A stretch of DNA of 64,000 nt, from the NCBI RefSeq assembly GCF_028453695.1, contig NC_135781.1, positions 2,780,078-2,844,077 on the forward strand, in the 5' to 3' direction. This DNA comes from Augochlora pura. Taxonomy: Eukaryota > Arthropoda > Insecta > Hymenoptera > Halictidae. Positions within the stretch are counted from its first letter, which is position 1; each line of letters opens with the position of its first letter. Of this stretch, positions 35,589-46,483 are shown one piece after another. The translations under genes and the position numbers were made by a program. The notes beneath the pieces are model-generated. The model was not told where the DNA came from, did not search any database, and was given only the letters and a program-made list of their open reading frames with translations.

Positions 35589-37282
35589 CCTAGGTTCTTA
35601 CCTTCTCATTTTTAACAATAATTCCTTTCTGCAAAAACTTTTACCTAATTTTATGAATTCAAATTTAAACCTGTTTAAATAGGCGCAAATAAATAAAAAA
35701 AGAAATCGAATTTTAACCAGAAAATTTCGACAATAAAATTCGATGCGTGCGACACGACAGCCAGAAAGTTGGTTAAGCGGGAGAATAAACAAAAGCCGCG
35801 GTAATTGGCTGGCTCGCGGTAACCGGCTACGCTGGTCCCGTAGACCCGCGCCGCGCACCGTACCTAAATAAGTCGATGCCGCGGCGGTTCTAGGAGAATC
35901 ACCGTAATGAAGTGAAACCTGCTCGCTGGAGGCTACGACGGCTCGCGCTCTGCGCATGTGCGCGCGTGTGCTACCTTCGCCGCGAGTTATGGCACACCCG
36001 GCCTTCATTTTTGCGCGTATTATGTCAGCGAACTTTCCCGGGAACCGTGTTCGAAAACCATTGTCGGTTTTACCGCGGCGGTTACCCGTTCCGACGTATT
36101 TTTTTAATAAGCCTAATTTATGCTGAAAGAGGACCGCGCCGGTAGGCCCGAGTTTTATGGGCATGCCGCGTGTCGGACAATTCAGGAGACACTCACTCTC
36201 TCTCTCTCTCTCTCTTTCTCGCTCTCTTCTCGGCTGTTGCATAGGGTATTTATGGATCCCGCGTCCGCAGGACGGCTACTGCGAAATTCCCCACCGAAAT
36301 TGGTTCGAGAATTACACCTAATTTCCACCGGTTAAGAAACCTTAGCGAGGTTTGTTGCAAAGGAGTTACTCAAGAAGTTTCGGAATAGCGAGCTAAGAGA
36401 AGAGGGGATTGAAAATGTTCTTTTAAGTAACAGGTCAGACTTGTATTTGTATTTACAAGTTTTGAAAGTATGTTATAATAGTTATTAAAGCATCGATAGA
36501 CAGGTAAATAAAAATATAAAAATAATATATTAATAAGTAGTAATTATAAAATATTAATATTTATAGTTCCAGATATTAATATGTTTTAATAATATAGTTG
36601 ACATTGTGATATTTATATAAACATAGCACTATTTATCCAATAAATAGAAAGTCGACTATTTCTAAAAATGAACCAAAAATACAGTGATTAGTGATATTAT
36701 ACTAACAACTGTATTTTAAAAACTTACATTATTAACAAGATTCACTTGAACAAATTCGTAATTAATACAACTTAAGTAAAAAAATAATAAGTAAAGTAAT
36801 ACGCCTTGCACGACATATTCTCAACCAATTATGCGCAAAAGCGAGTAAAAAATACAGTAATTGCCCTTAATAATTGCACCTTACCAATATCTCTCTTTAA
36901 CACACCTAACAAATTAACAATTAATCGAACCTAAGTGAGAGAACTTAATACAGCCCGTTCGATAAATCCGCAGTCAATTACGCATGGAAATAAGCAAAAG
37001 ACACAGTAATTGGCAACGGGGCGCGGCAACTGGTTCCGCCACCCTATCAAGACGTCGCGCGGTAGTTAGCGTGTCCGGGTCGTCGAAGTAGCAGGGGCGC
37101 GTAAGTAATAAGAGCCCGATGAAATTTACACATCGGCGTCGGTCGCCGGTGTCTGATTTGCGATGCGCGCGCGTTCGGCAAATTATAAATGGAATCGGGG
37201 ACCGCAGAGAGGAACAGCCGTGCCTTCGCGTTGCCTCGGAGTGTCTCGGGTTATGCCCGAGATACATCTTTATGGGAAATAT
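35589..37282. other. GC-rich, AT-rich and GC-rich noncoding sequence
   Basis: GC-rich DNA (35720-36350) contains a CT run at about 36192-36226 and a 214-codon minus-strand frame that begins in that CT run. AT-rich DNA (36350-36940) and a short GC-rich piece (36940-37260) follow. The phrase ACAGTAATTG recurs near 36855 and 37000. No gene is supported. Confidence 0.4.
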
Positions 37283-37632
37283 GATAAATTTGACATGAGA
37301 TTTGAGGTTATATAAAAATCTAATATATAATAGACTTTGGTAAATTTATATTCTATTCTAACATGTTATATACTAAAATCATATTATAATTAAAAATCGT
37401 TTGAAAGCTCGCATTTTAACTTTTAAAATATGATGAATTTGACTTGAGATTTGAGGTTATATAAAAATCTAATATATAACAGACTTCGATAAATTGATAT
37501 TTTATTCTAAAATGTTATATAATAAAATTATATTTTGATTAATAGTGAGTTAATAAAAATCGTCTAAAAGCTCACATTTTAATTTTTAATATATTATGAC
37601 AAGCTTGATTTGAGATTTGAGGTTATACAGAG
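37283..37632. repeat. Tandem repeat, ~149-166-bp unit, 2.2 copies
   Basis: Units begin GATAAATTTGACATGAGATTTGAGG (37283), GATGAATTTGACTTGAG (37432) and GACAAGCTTGATTTGAG (37598). Each continues into GGTTATATAAAAATCTAATATA and ends with AAATCGT(T/C)T(G/A)AAAGCTC. The third unit is cut short after about 35 bp. A related single copy is at 35489-35588. Confidence 0.8.
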
Positions 37633-38493
37633 CACAGTAACTAACGCGTCGAGCGTAAAATCTTTCCACTTATCTTGCACAATGGACAAACTATTAAAAT
37701 TGAAACTAAAAATAGAAATTGAAGCTAAAAACAAAAATTGAAACAAAAAATAAAAATTGAAATAAACAATCACCGTTTCATTTCCTCGCAACACGTTCCA
37801 CCAATACAATTATCATCGCCTTCGCGTAGCCTCGGCGTGTCTCGGTTCATGCCGGGGCGAGGCTTGTTTCACACGTGGCCGAAGTGCGTAAGGTCGGCAG
37901 CCTGTGGGTTCGCTCGGTTCGTGCCCGCCGCGGCTCTACGTGCGAACAAGTGTGAAGAGGAAAGAAAGAAAGAGGGAAAAGGGTTCGGCGGGGAGAGCGA
38001 AGAGGAGGAGGAGGAAGAGAAGCGAGGGGGGAGACGGCCACGGTACGAAACGTGGGAGATGTTCAGGTAGCTCCTCCGGGCCGCCGCGAATACGTTAGGC
38101 AGATTACGTATTATGATGCCCTATTGTATACAAATACGAATACCTACCGTGGCCCTGTGTCGGTATATGGGCATAGACACACGCGAGATAGCTTTGTCTC
38201 CCCCGTGGAAACGCGCCGGTAACGCTCCGTGGAACGGTCTCGCCGTTCCCTCATCCCCGGCCGTTTGCTCGACCGCGCGCGCGGGAATATTAAGGGCGAT
38301 ATCGGCGGACAATTAAATGGCCCCCTTTTACCTTGACCGTATCTAAGGAAAAACGCGGTTCTTCCTGAACGAAAAGTCGTGGCGAATTATGTACGGCGAG
38401 GTAATTTTTGTACAAGGTGAACATTCATCCCCAATTTTTCTTTGGACACCGTGAGTTATGTTTTTTTGCTCGAGGTAGGATTACGGTTGTCGA
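37633..38493. other. Mixed noncoding sequence
   Basis: An AAAATTGAAAC(T/A)AAAAA repeat lies at about 37694-37765. GC-rich DNA with a GGA/GAA-rich patch (about 37960-38035) follows. Frames on both strands over 37738-38098 overlap. No gene is supported. Confidence 0.4.
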
Positions 38494-38496
38494 CAG

Positions 38497-38731
38497 GTGA
38501 CAAGATTGTTTATAAACTTTACAGTTTACTTTGAAAGATCGAAACAATTCCTAGAATATTATCAATATTGTACACATTTTACAAAATAAGTAATTATATA
38601 AATTTGATCAATAAAATTTGTTTAAATTTATATAACTACTTATCTTGTAAAATGTGTACAATTTGGTTAATATTGCAGAAATGATATCGATCTTTTAAAG
38701 TAATCAATAAAATTTGTTAAATCTTACACGT
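38497..38731. mobile_element. Long-armed foldback element, 109-bp arms
   Basis: The left arm (38497-38605) and the right arm (38624-38731) are inverted copies around an 18-bp loop. The inner 38 bp of each arm (38568-38605 and 38624-38661) match in 36 positions by eye; the outer parts share TTTACT..GAAAGATCG-type sequence with more changes. No coding sequence is present. It fits a foldback MITE; the high inner identity could also come from arm-arm gene conversion. Transcribed, it would form a long hairpin RNA, but no evidence of transcription is available. Confidence 0.75.
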
Positions 38732-38860
38732 GAAACGTAAAGTTAATTAAAATTAAAAACAAAGAAAGGGCGCAGTAAATGGCGACCCTATTACAGTCCT
38801 ACTGGCCTACATATAATATAGAAAGCCTCTTGCTTCCACCAAAACCAAACTTGCAAAGTA

Positions 38861-38984
38861 AACTGTGCGAGAAAAATATTCCAGCAAAGCGAACTGTGCG
38901 AGAAAAATATTCCAGCAAAGCAAACTGTGCGAGAAAAATATTCCAGCAAAACGATCTGTGCGAGAAAAATATTCCAGCAAAGCG
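38861..38984. repeat. Minisatellite, 31-bp unit, 4 copies
   Basis: The unit AACTGTGCGAG-AAAAATATTCCAGCAAAGCG repeats four times exactly in register (38861, 38892, 38923, 38954) with only a few substitutions. As 31 is not a multiple of three, the frame through it (38779-39015) changes register at each unit; this argues against a repeat protein. High identity suggests a recent expansion. Confidence 0.9.
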
Positions 38985-39201
38985 GCTCGTCCCGGGCATG
39001 CCTTCTAATCAGTAATCACGTGGCGCGCGTCGTCCGCGACACAGCGATTGAAACACGCCCATCCCGATGGGCCATTTTTCACCGCGCAAATTCGAATACC
39101 GGTCGAGCGGCTCTCCGTCAGGTCGGCTCTCCGTCCGTATCGGTCTCGCCGGTTCCCGGGCGCCCCTTCAAAGCCGAAAAACCTTTCGCGGTGTAATACA
39201 T

Positions 39202-39203
<2 letters not shown>
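38985..39203. other. GC-rich segment
   Basis: GC-rich noncoding DNA between the 31-bp minisatellite and the CT microsatellite; frames on both strands run through the CT repeat. Confidence 0.35.

Positions 39204-39241
<38 letters not shown>
39204..39241. repeat. (CT)n microsatellite
   Basis: About 19 uninterrupted CT units. Confidence 0.92.
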
Positions 39242-39243
<2 letters not shown>

Positions 39244-39328
39244 CCCTCGTCATTTCTTTATTACGCCGCGCATGATTCATACGCGCGAGTCCGATTCGTA
39301 AATCATCGGAACACGCGACTATCCGTTC

Positions 39329-39361
39329 CGCGGGCTTCGGGGCTTCGGGGCTTCGGGGCTC
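39329..39361. repeat. Short GGGGCTTC tandem repeat
   Basis: Three to four perfect units of 8-9 bp, CTTCGGGG, lie in GC-rich DNA. Confidence 0.85.
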
Positions 39362-40540
39362 CTCGAAGCCGACCACTCGTTTCTCATACCGGCTCACCGC
39401 CGAGCCGGAGGATCCGATCGAAATTTCGCGAGAGTCGTTAAATCATCCGCGGTGTCCGCGGTGTCGATCGCCGTATTTTTTTCGCCCGCGAACGTTCGAA
39501 CAGCCGAATCCGTGCGTTTCGAGGAGGCGAGAGGTCGATCGATTAAAAATTATGAACACTTGACGAACCCGCGAGTTTCACGGTCTTCATTGCAAAATTA
39601 TTAAAATCGTGAATAATTGTCCGTTTTAATAATAATAATCTGTGGTATTTTGTGGTATATTTGATAGTATATTTTGTGGTATATTTTATGATATATTTTA
39701 TGGTACACTTTATGATATATTTTATAATAAATATTGTTCTATAATTCTTGTTCAAGACGATTATTTTCCGCATGAATTTCTCTGAGAATTGATTTTTATA
39801 ATAAATTCTTTTTTTACAATTCAGAGAATCTTTTATTCGCATAAAATCTGCTAAACAGTTTTCCATTCAATAGCCTATCTATTCAACAATATTGCATAAA
39901 TTTATATTCCTCAAACATCAAATCTCTCATTTGTCAAACGTAATTTTCTCCAACTCCATTACGCAAGTGAAATCGCCGTATAAACACGTATTAACAAAAA
40001 AAAAAAAAAAAAAACAGTTGCAAATGTCAACCGAGAGCGTCTACACGCGGCGAGGTCGAACTTAAAAATAAATAAGTAATTTTCAGCTCGCTAGATTCGC
40101 CGGCATATGAAAAATTGAATTTTTCCCCGGGGGATACATATACTATACATATACATATGCATGTATCGATGCAGCAGCGTCGAACAATTTTTCTGCCAAC
40201 CTTTGAAAGCATTTTTCCGCGTTTTCGCATATTTCAGCGAGTCATCATCGGCTCTCGCTCCATTAAAATCATTTCACCGTTCGGGTGCCCTCATAATTCC
40301 GTGATTACGATATTCCTAGCTACGGGCTATTATATTTCATCAAAAAATCCGACAAAGACGACGTTTCGCCCATATGTATGCGCGGACCAATGACGAACCG
40401 GGCGCGCGCGCCTGTTCTTTTCGCGGATTATCCGTTTACCGTTCTTTGAACCGCGTTAACCTTTTTTTGCGATCGACATCGATTTCTGATGGATTTACGC
40501 GCGGAACGTTCGCGGCGCTACGAAATATTCTCTTCTTTGA
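39362..40540. other. GC-rich, AT-rich and mixed sequence with poly-A run
   Basis: GC-rich DNA to 39560 is followed by AT-rich DNA with a TTTGTGGTATAT repeat (about 39645-39725). A 19-A run lies at 39996-40014. No coding or RNA element precedes it that would identify a retroposed copy. Mixed DNA follows to 40540. No gene is supported. Confidence 0.45.
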
Positions 40541-40698
40541 TTTAGGTATATTTTTCGCTCTGTTCTTCTCGCTATTCTTTGCTATTTTATTCTCAATGTA
40601 TTTTTCGCTCTCTTTTTCGCTCTGTTCTTTGCTATTTTGTTCTTTTAATATATTTTTCGCTTTCTTGCTGTCTCTATATTTTTTGCTCTATATTTTTT

Positions 40699-40740
<42 letters not shown>

Positions 40741-40826
40741 CTTACCTTTCGTTCTGTCATTTTCTCTCTCTTCATTTCTCACATTCTTGCTCTCTCTCTC
40801 CTTCACTCGTTCTATTTCTCTCTTCC

Positions 40827-40861
<35 letters not shown>

Positions 40862-40980
40862 CTCTCGTTCTCGGTCTCTCTCGCAACGATATTAACAGCG
40901 AAAGATTCATAGTCGCGTCGGTTGGCTCCGTGAGTCGAGAGAGAGCGAGAGAGAGAGAGAGAGAGAGAGGAGCAACATGA
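40541..40980. repeat. Pyrimidine-rich CT/TTTTTCGCTC tract
   Basis: The proximal part repeats TATTTTTCGCTCT(G/C)TTCTT and GCTATTTT. The distal part has (CT)n runs near 40698-40738 and 40830-40860, then a GA run at 40938-40972 after a short spacer. The switch from CT to GA means both strands carry purine runs within 120 bp. Phe/Leu/Ser frames here are repeat translations. Confidence 0.8.
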
Positions 40981-41400
40981 AAATTACATCGACGAAAAAA
41001 AAGAAGAAGAAAAAAAAGGAAAGCGAGCGCTCTCAGTCTCATTTCCTCTGGGAGAAGGGAGATTGATTGGGCGCAGGGGGTACCTTCGATACTCTTCGCC
41101 CTAACGCCTCGACTTAATGATCCGGAATACGTCGTTACTTTCGGTGATGCGATGCATTCTGACGCCTTATCAATTACGCTAACACTTAGGGGGGGCGCAC
41201 CGGTGTTGTTATTGCTTCTCCAACACGGACAGGCAACGATCTATAAATCGGCCCGATCATAGCCGTTGCAACAGACGATAAATGCCGTGTGGGATGCCTC
41301 GGTCGAATTTTAGGTCACGGGAGACTACAATGAACAAATTAGAATGTACAGGCACGATTTCGATGGTGCGAAGGCGGTCAAAATAATTAATACATCGCAG
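40981..41400. promoter_or_regulatory. Candidate conserved noncoding block
   Basis: From about 41090 the sequence is of balanced composition, free of simple repeats and without an open frame of note. It contains TTAATGATCC, TTATCAATTACG, CGATCTATAAATCGG and AAAATAATTAATACATCG. Balanced, repeat-free DNA between simple repeats often marks conserved noncoding sequence. That is an inference that only a multi-species alignment can test. Confidence 0.2.
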
Positions 41401-42640
41401 CCGAGGCAGAAGTTATCGCGTGAAAAATTGGAAACAATAATAATGTATGTAATTATATATAATTAGTAAATATTAATATAATAATATCATTAATAATTCT
41501 ATATAATAATTTATATAACAATAATAGTAGTATTTCAATATATTCTTTCTTTTAAATTCTTAAAAATTAAATAAAAAATTCTTTGTTAGAGAAGAAGTAA
41601 TAACAGACTTTGTATAACAATCGCATAAGTCGAAAAAGAAAAAAATATATTAAAATTAGTTGAGGTTGTATTTCGGGCCTTATTGGGACTTTAACATTGC
41701 AATACAATTAACTCTAAGACACTCCCACACTTCCCAAAATCCCTCCCCTTTCACACCGACGCGAACACCCGACCACCCACCACTTAAACGAAATATTCCA
41801 ACAGCAACAAATTGCCTAATTAACAATCACGCTCGATCAATAAATAACCTCGAGACAAAATCGCAAAACGGCAGCAACCGACCGACTCGCTCTCCCCCCG
41901 TACATAATTAACGTCGTCGCGAAGTTAACGTGTCCATTCTACGGTTTTAATTAACGGTTAGATCGAACGTGAAAAAAAAAAAACGAAGAAAAAAGAAAGG
42001 CGCGCCAGTAAAATATCAACCAGCCGTGATCTAAGTGGATCAACGGCTCGGTTCACGGGGGGTGAAACGTGCGCGCGCGCGCGCTCGCGCGGCAAGGCCA
42101 CCGTTCTCCTTCGTCTCGCGGCGGCAAACGGAGCAGGTTTTAAATAACAATCTCGCCTTACGGCGGCCGAACGAAATATATTCGCGTGACACAAGCAGGC
42201 ATAAAAGTCTCTCTCTCTCTATGGTATAGACAAAGAGCCGTTGTCGTATAATAAAGACAAAGAGCCGTCGCGTAATAAAGACGGTATCTCGGCGGCGAAG
42301 CGCTTGACTATCGGGCTAACGAACTGGGTTAATCGGTTTTTGCATAACACTTGGCCGGCGGATACCGGTATCGATAACATCGATCTCTCGATTACGGGAC
42401 ACCCCGTGTGCGCCGGGCCGGGTCACGTGCCCGCCCGAGCGCCCTCTCACCCCCGTTTGGCGAGCGGCGGTTAGGCGAGCGCGAGCGGTTGCTATCGGCC
42501 GCGGATACACGGCTACTAATAACGGCCACTTTGCGAGTGTGAAATAATTACTTCGAATGGCATCGCGGAACCAGTTTCGCCGGCGCGGATTAGCATAAGT
42601 GATCGAAATGATCAATGGGTCCGTGGCCTCGACGTGACTC
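41401..42640. other. AT-rich interval and GC-rich block
   Basis: AT-rich DNA (41430-41680) then mixed and GC-rich DNA. An alternating CG run lies near 42070-42090. A two-copy 28-bp direct repeat, GACAAAGAGCCGT...GTATAATAAA, is present at about 42229-42284. Frames on opposite strands overlap at 42241-42642. No gene is supported. Confidence 0.45.
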
Positions 42641-43030
42641 ACCCCCGCTGCTCCCTCCGTTTTCTTATCCGCTCGTCGCGTCGCTCCTCCTTCTCCCTTT
42701 TCTTCCTCTTCCTTCTCTCGTTTCTTCTCTTCTTCTTCAACTCTTCATCCCTCCTCGCCTACATATTCGCAGCACCCCTTCTCCTTACGCCTCGCCTACA
42801 CGTTCGACGCTTCACCCCCGCCGCTTCCACAGTTTTCCTCTCCTTCGTCGCGTCGCTCCTTCTTCTCTCTTGCTCTCTTTTCTTCTCTTCCTCCTTCTCT
42901 CTATCGTTCTCATATTCTCCACCTCTTCTCCTCGCCCCTCGCGCCAATAAGTTCCACGCACCCTTCCCCCCTCTCCTCCACGTTCAACGCACCCCTTCTT
43001 CTCTCCTCTTCTGCGCTCGCCTATGCGTTC
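42641..43030. repeat. Pyrimidine-rich CTT/CTC tract
   Basis: About 390 bp are dominated by C and T on the plus strand (CTCCTTCTTCTC-like units without a strict period). The phrase CGCCTACA(C/T)(G/A)TTCG recurs near 42758, 42795 and 43018. Plus-strand frames of 111 and 280 codons run through it and are Ser/Leu/Phe-rich, as expected from the tract. Confidence 0.65.
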
Positions 43031-45257
43031 GAGGCATTACTCTCGCTCTCGAAAGCGTACACGTAGGAAATAGTCGCGGCCGGTTGACTTACTATGCCCC
43101 TTTATGTATAATGTACGTACCCGCGTGTGTACACCGTGCCGCTCTAAACACGGCCGACGCAGGATTTACGATCGTCGGAGGCATCGCGCGACCGGCACCG
43201 CCGCCGCCGCGCGTCGCTGTACGCACGACACGTTGCGTCGACACGGTGGCCACCGTCGGTCGTCACAAAACTTTCACCCGCGAGCAGATTTTAATGAGAG
43301 AAAAATCGCGCCGGTTTCCGAGCGGATCCTTTACGCGGCCCGCGGCGACGTACGGCGACCCTTCGATATTTCGCTCGGCGCGCCGCGTTTTTCTGCGCGG
43401 CGAGGAGCAGCGGTCCGCAAGCAATCGGTCGCGAGCCGAGCGTTTCGAAGTAGGAAGAGCGTGGCGCAGGTGGTGACAGTATGGCGGCAAGGTGCAAGTA
43501 TATCGGGTTGTGTAATGTCGTGATGTCGGTGGTAGAGAGACGATTTAGTGCGTTTGAGAGGGAATCGAGCGTGGCGATTTAATACTTTGAGGTTATGTAT
43601 GATACCGGGTTAAGTTTATGCGTTGGGGTTAGTGTTGGTTTTTGGTGAATTTGATTTATTAATCCTTTCTTTTAAGGCTTTGATGTATGTAAGATAAGTG
43701 TATATAGTTTGAGTTTGCGTAAAGGTAGATAGTGTAAATATATTATGTTATATAAATTGTGTAAATAGCAATTTTGCTTTGGTGATTTAGAGTAGGTATA
43801 CGACGGTAAAGGGTTAAAAATGCCAAGGTATTGTTGTCGAGCAGTTGAAATTATTGAAGAATGATATGATCTAATTTGTGAAATTTTTGTAAAGCTTAAA
43901 AAGATAAATAAATAGTTTTGGAGACTAAGAGTAGATATATGACAGTAAAGGGTTAAAAACTCCAAAATGTTAAGTCAACTTACCAGGTAAACCATGCAAA
44001 ATCCGCCATGCATATAAAACCGAACAAAAGAGTTTTTAACCAAATATTTCAATAAACCCAAATTAAATTCATAACCCAGAAAATTAAAAAATTAAAAAAA
44101 TAACATTCATACCCGACAGCTAATCATTAAAAATCTCCAGCCATCAAATTTCCTCGAAAGCATCAAGATTATGACATCGACTGTAACCGGAAACCAGAAA
44201 TACCAACCAACACCGCGACAGAAAACAATAGCCCCCCGTCCACCAAAATCCAGTCGTCGCCCATCGATAAACCTCCAAATTACGGCGACTCCTGTAACAC
44301 ACCAGCGCGCGCTACCCCCTCCACCCCCGGTGAAATCATAAACCATCGAAAATCGTATGTAAAATCAAACGGCCGAACACGCGGAACGTTTCATTTCGTT
44401 TCCAATTTAGCGTCGCGACGAGTCGCGGGACGCCCGGAATGTTGTATTATCAAAAATTCAAGCGGACGTTTTTGTATCAATCAGAGACGAGCCGGGGCAG
44501 CTACCCCGGGCATCGGGGCGCATCGAACCGCGCGGTAATCAAACGTATCGGAGAAAAATAACCTTGTTTACGAGCGTTCCAATTATCCGCAGCGCTGTAT
44601 TTTTCATCGTTTTAATTAAACGGGGAACCCGAAGCGCCGCGCCGCGCCGCGCCGCGCCGCGCGCGTTTTGATATTCCGGTGTCGTTTCCACGGGTGCCCG
44701 AATTCCGATCGCGTCCCCTAAATAGCCCCCCACCTCCTTCTCTTCTCCACCGCGCCCCAATCGACAGAATCTCGGCGGGATTCTTCGGTGGTGACCGCCG
44801 GCCAACTACGCGAGCCCTAATTGCGCGTGCACGGGGCCCCGGTAATACACGCGGCTTTTTGTTCATTTGTCAGAGGGCGTGAATTCGCTCGGAAACGAGG
44901 CCCCCGTACCCTTCGCGCCTCCCTCGCGTTCCCCTCGCGTCTCTCTCTCTCTCTCTCTTCCTCTCGAACCGGACCCCGGAGGCTGTTTCTTCCAAGTGGA
45001 TGTTGATGAATGACGCGTTACCGCGCGGCGGCGGCGGCGGCCCCGGAGCCCCGCCGAAAATTAGGACAACGGGAGAGGGGCGGCCGCGGGGGCAATCCCG
45101 GCGACGATTAGCGTACCTGGACAACGCCGGACGAGAAGATACTACTTGTTGCCGACGGGGAAACGACGGTTATTCTTTCGGCTCGCGTTAACGTTGCTCG
45201 ACGGGGTTCGTTGACGGTGCTGATATGATTTTTGGCTTCGCGTATGCGAGACGAGAT
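43031..45257. other. GC-rich block, AT-rich gap, GC-rich block
   Basis: GC-rich DNA (43031-43560) precedes T-rich and AT-rich DNA to 44100 and further GC-rich DNA. Two similar phrases, ending GACGGTAAAGGGTTAA (43802-43817) and GACAGTAAAGGGTTAA (43940-43955), look like right ends of TTAA-bounded elements 138 bp apart. A perfect CCGCG pentamer run lies at about 44637-44661 and a CT run at 44940-44962. No gene is supported. Confidence 0.45.
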
Positions 45258-45893
45258 TAGCGAAACGAGAGAGTGAGAGAGAACGAAAGAGAAAAAGAAA
45301 AATAGAGAGAGATAGTAAAAGAGAGAGAGATACAGATAGAGAGAAAAAGAGAGAACAAGATAAAAATAGTGAAAGAGAGGATAGGAGAGAAAGAAAGTAA
45401 GAGAGAGAGAGAGAGAGCGATAAAGAAATAGAGAGGAAAAAGGGAGAGTGACAAAGTTAGAGATTGCGAAAGAAAATTAGAGGGAAAAAGGCAATAAAAA
45501 AGCGAGAGAGAGAGAGAGAAAGAGAGACAGGGAGGGAGAGAGCGAGAGCGATAGTGAAAGAAAGGTAGAACGAAAAAGTGCAAGAGAAAGATAGAAATAG
45601 CGAAAGAGAGGTAGAACGAAAATGAAAGAGAGAGAGAGAGGGAGAGAGAATTATAGAAATAGCAAAATATTGAGAGAGAGAAAGATGGAAATTGCGAAAG
45701 AGAGTTAGAGCGAAAATGAAAGAGAGGGAGAGAGAGAGAGAAATATAGAAATAACGAAAAAGACATAAAGAGGAAAAGAAAGAGAGAGATAGAGATAGCA
45801 AAAAAGCGATAGAGCTGAAAAGAAAAGAAGACGAAGGAAAAAGAGAATAAGAGAGAGCGCGAGAGAATGAGGGAGAGAGAGAGAGAGAGAAGG
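45258..45893. repeat. Long polypurine tract (GAGA/GAAA)
   Basis: About 630 bp are nearly all purine on the plus strand, the longest such tract in the window. Longer motifs recur inside: AG(G/T)TAGA(A/G)CGAAAA at about 45563, 45610 and 45705, and ATAGAAATA(G/A)C(G/A)AAA at about 45592, 45654 and 45747. The minus strand reads as a 262-codon Ser/Leu/Phe frame, which is repeat translation. Confidence 0.9.
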
Positions 45894-46483
45894 TGGTAAC
45901 CGGTCGGTGGTTTCCATGCGTCCTTAACGGAACGCACGTGACTCATAATAAATCGTTCCCGGTAATCGTGCCCCGACGAAATTTCGCGGGGATGAATCCT
46001 GACCGGTTTCGGGGAAAAATTGAGCCGGGGCACACACACACACACGCGCGCGCGTTTCTCCGGCCGGCTAATGAGCGTTGAGCAACATTAATGGCCGCGC
46101 GTTTTACACTCGCGCGTTCAACCGTAGTAGAAAATTCAGCGAGTCCTTTCTTTTTTCTTTTCTTTTCTTTTCTTTTCTTTTTTTTGATACCCCTGCGGAA
46201 CGTTTGGCTTTTTGCTCGGCCGGCTTGCGAAATGTCTTTCACGATCATTTACTCAATTTGTCTTCGGGGGGGCACCCCGCGCGCGTTTCCCCCCTGCCCC
46301 TCCGCTGCCCCGTTGCCAGGTGGCGGGATTCCTATAAAATTCGACTTTCTCGGGCGATTATTCATCAACCCCTCGCCGCGTCGCTTTCTCCTCTCTCTTT
46401 CTCTCTCTTTCTCTCTTTGGTCACGGGATAATTAGAAATCTGACGATTTTAGACGGAAGTGTATGTTCTCTTTGGTTACATGA
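45894..46483. other. GC-rich segment with TTTTC and CA repeats
   Basis: A (CA)n-(CG)n compound run lies at about 46031-46054. A (TTTTC)n pentanucleotide run lies at 46146-46185. CT units occur near 46388-46420. The opposing frames pass through these repeats. No gene is supported. Confidence 0.5.

Noticed and set aside
38779..39015. 78-codon frame with apparent peptide repeats (NIPAK-like)
   Set aside because: The 31-bp DNA unit shifts the register at each copy, so the peptide is not a true repeat protein.
39996..40014. 19-base poly-A run as a retroposon tail
   Set aside because: No SINE, LINE or processed-gene sequence is seen upstream and there is no target duplication.
42634..43476. 280-codon plus-strand open frame
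   Set aside because: Its first half is a Ser/Leu/Phe translation of a CT-rich tract; the second half overlaps other open frames on both strands.
45257..46045. 262-codon minus-strand frame resembling a multi-pass membrane protein
   Set aside because: It is a translation of a polypurine tract. The hydrophobic look comes only from CT-rich codons (Leu, Ser, Phe).
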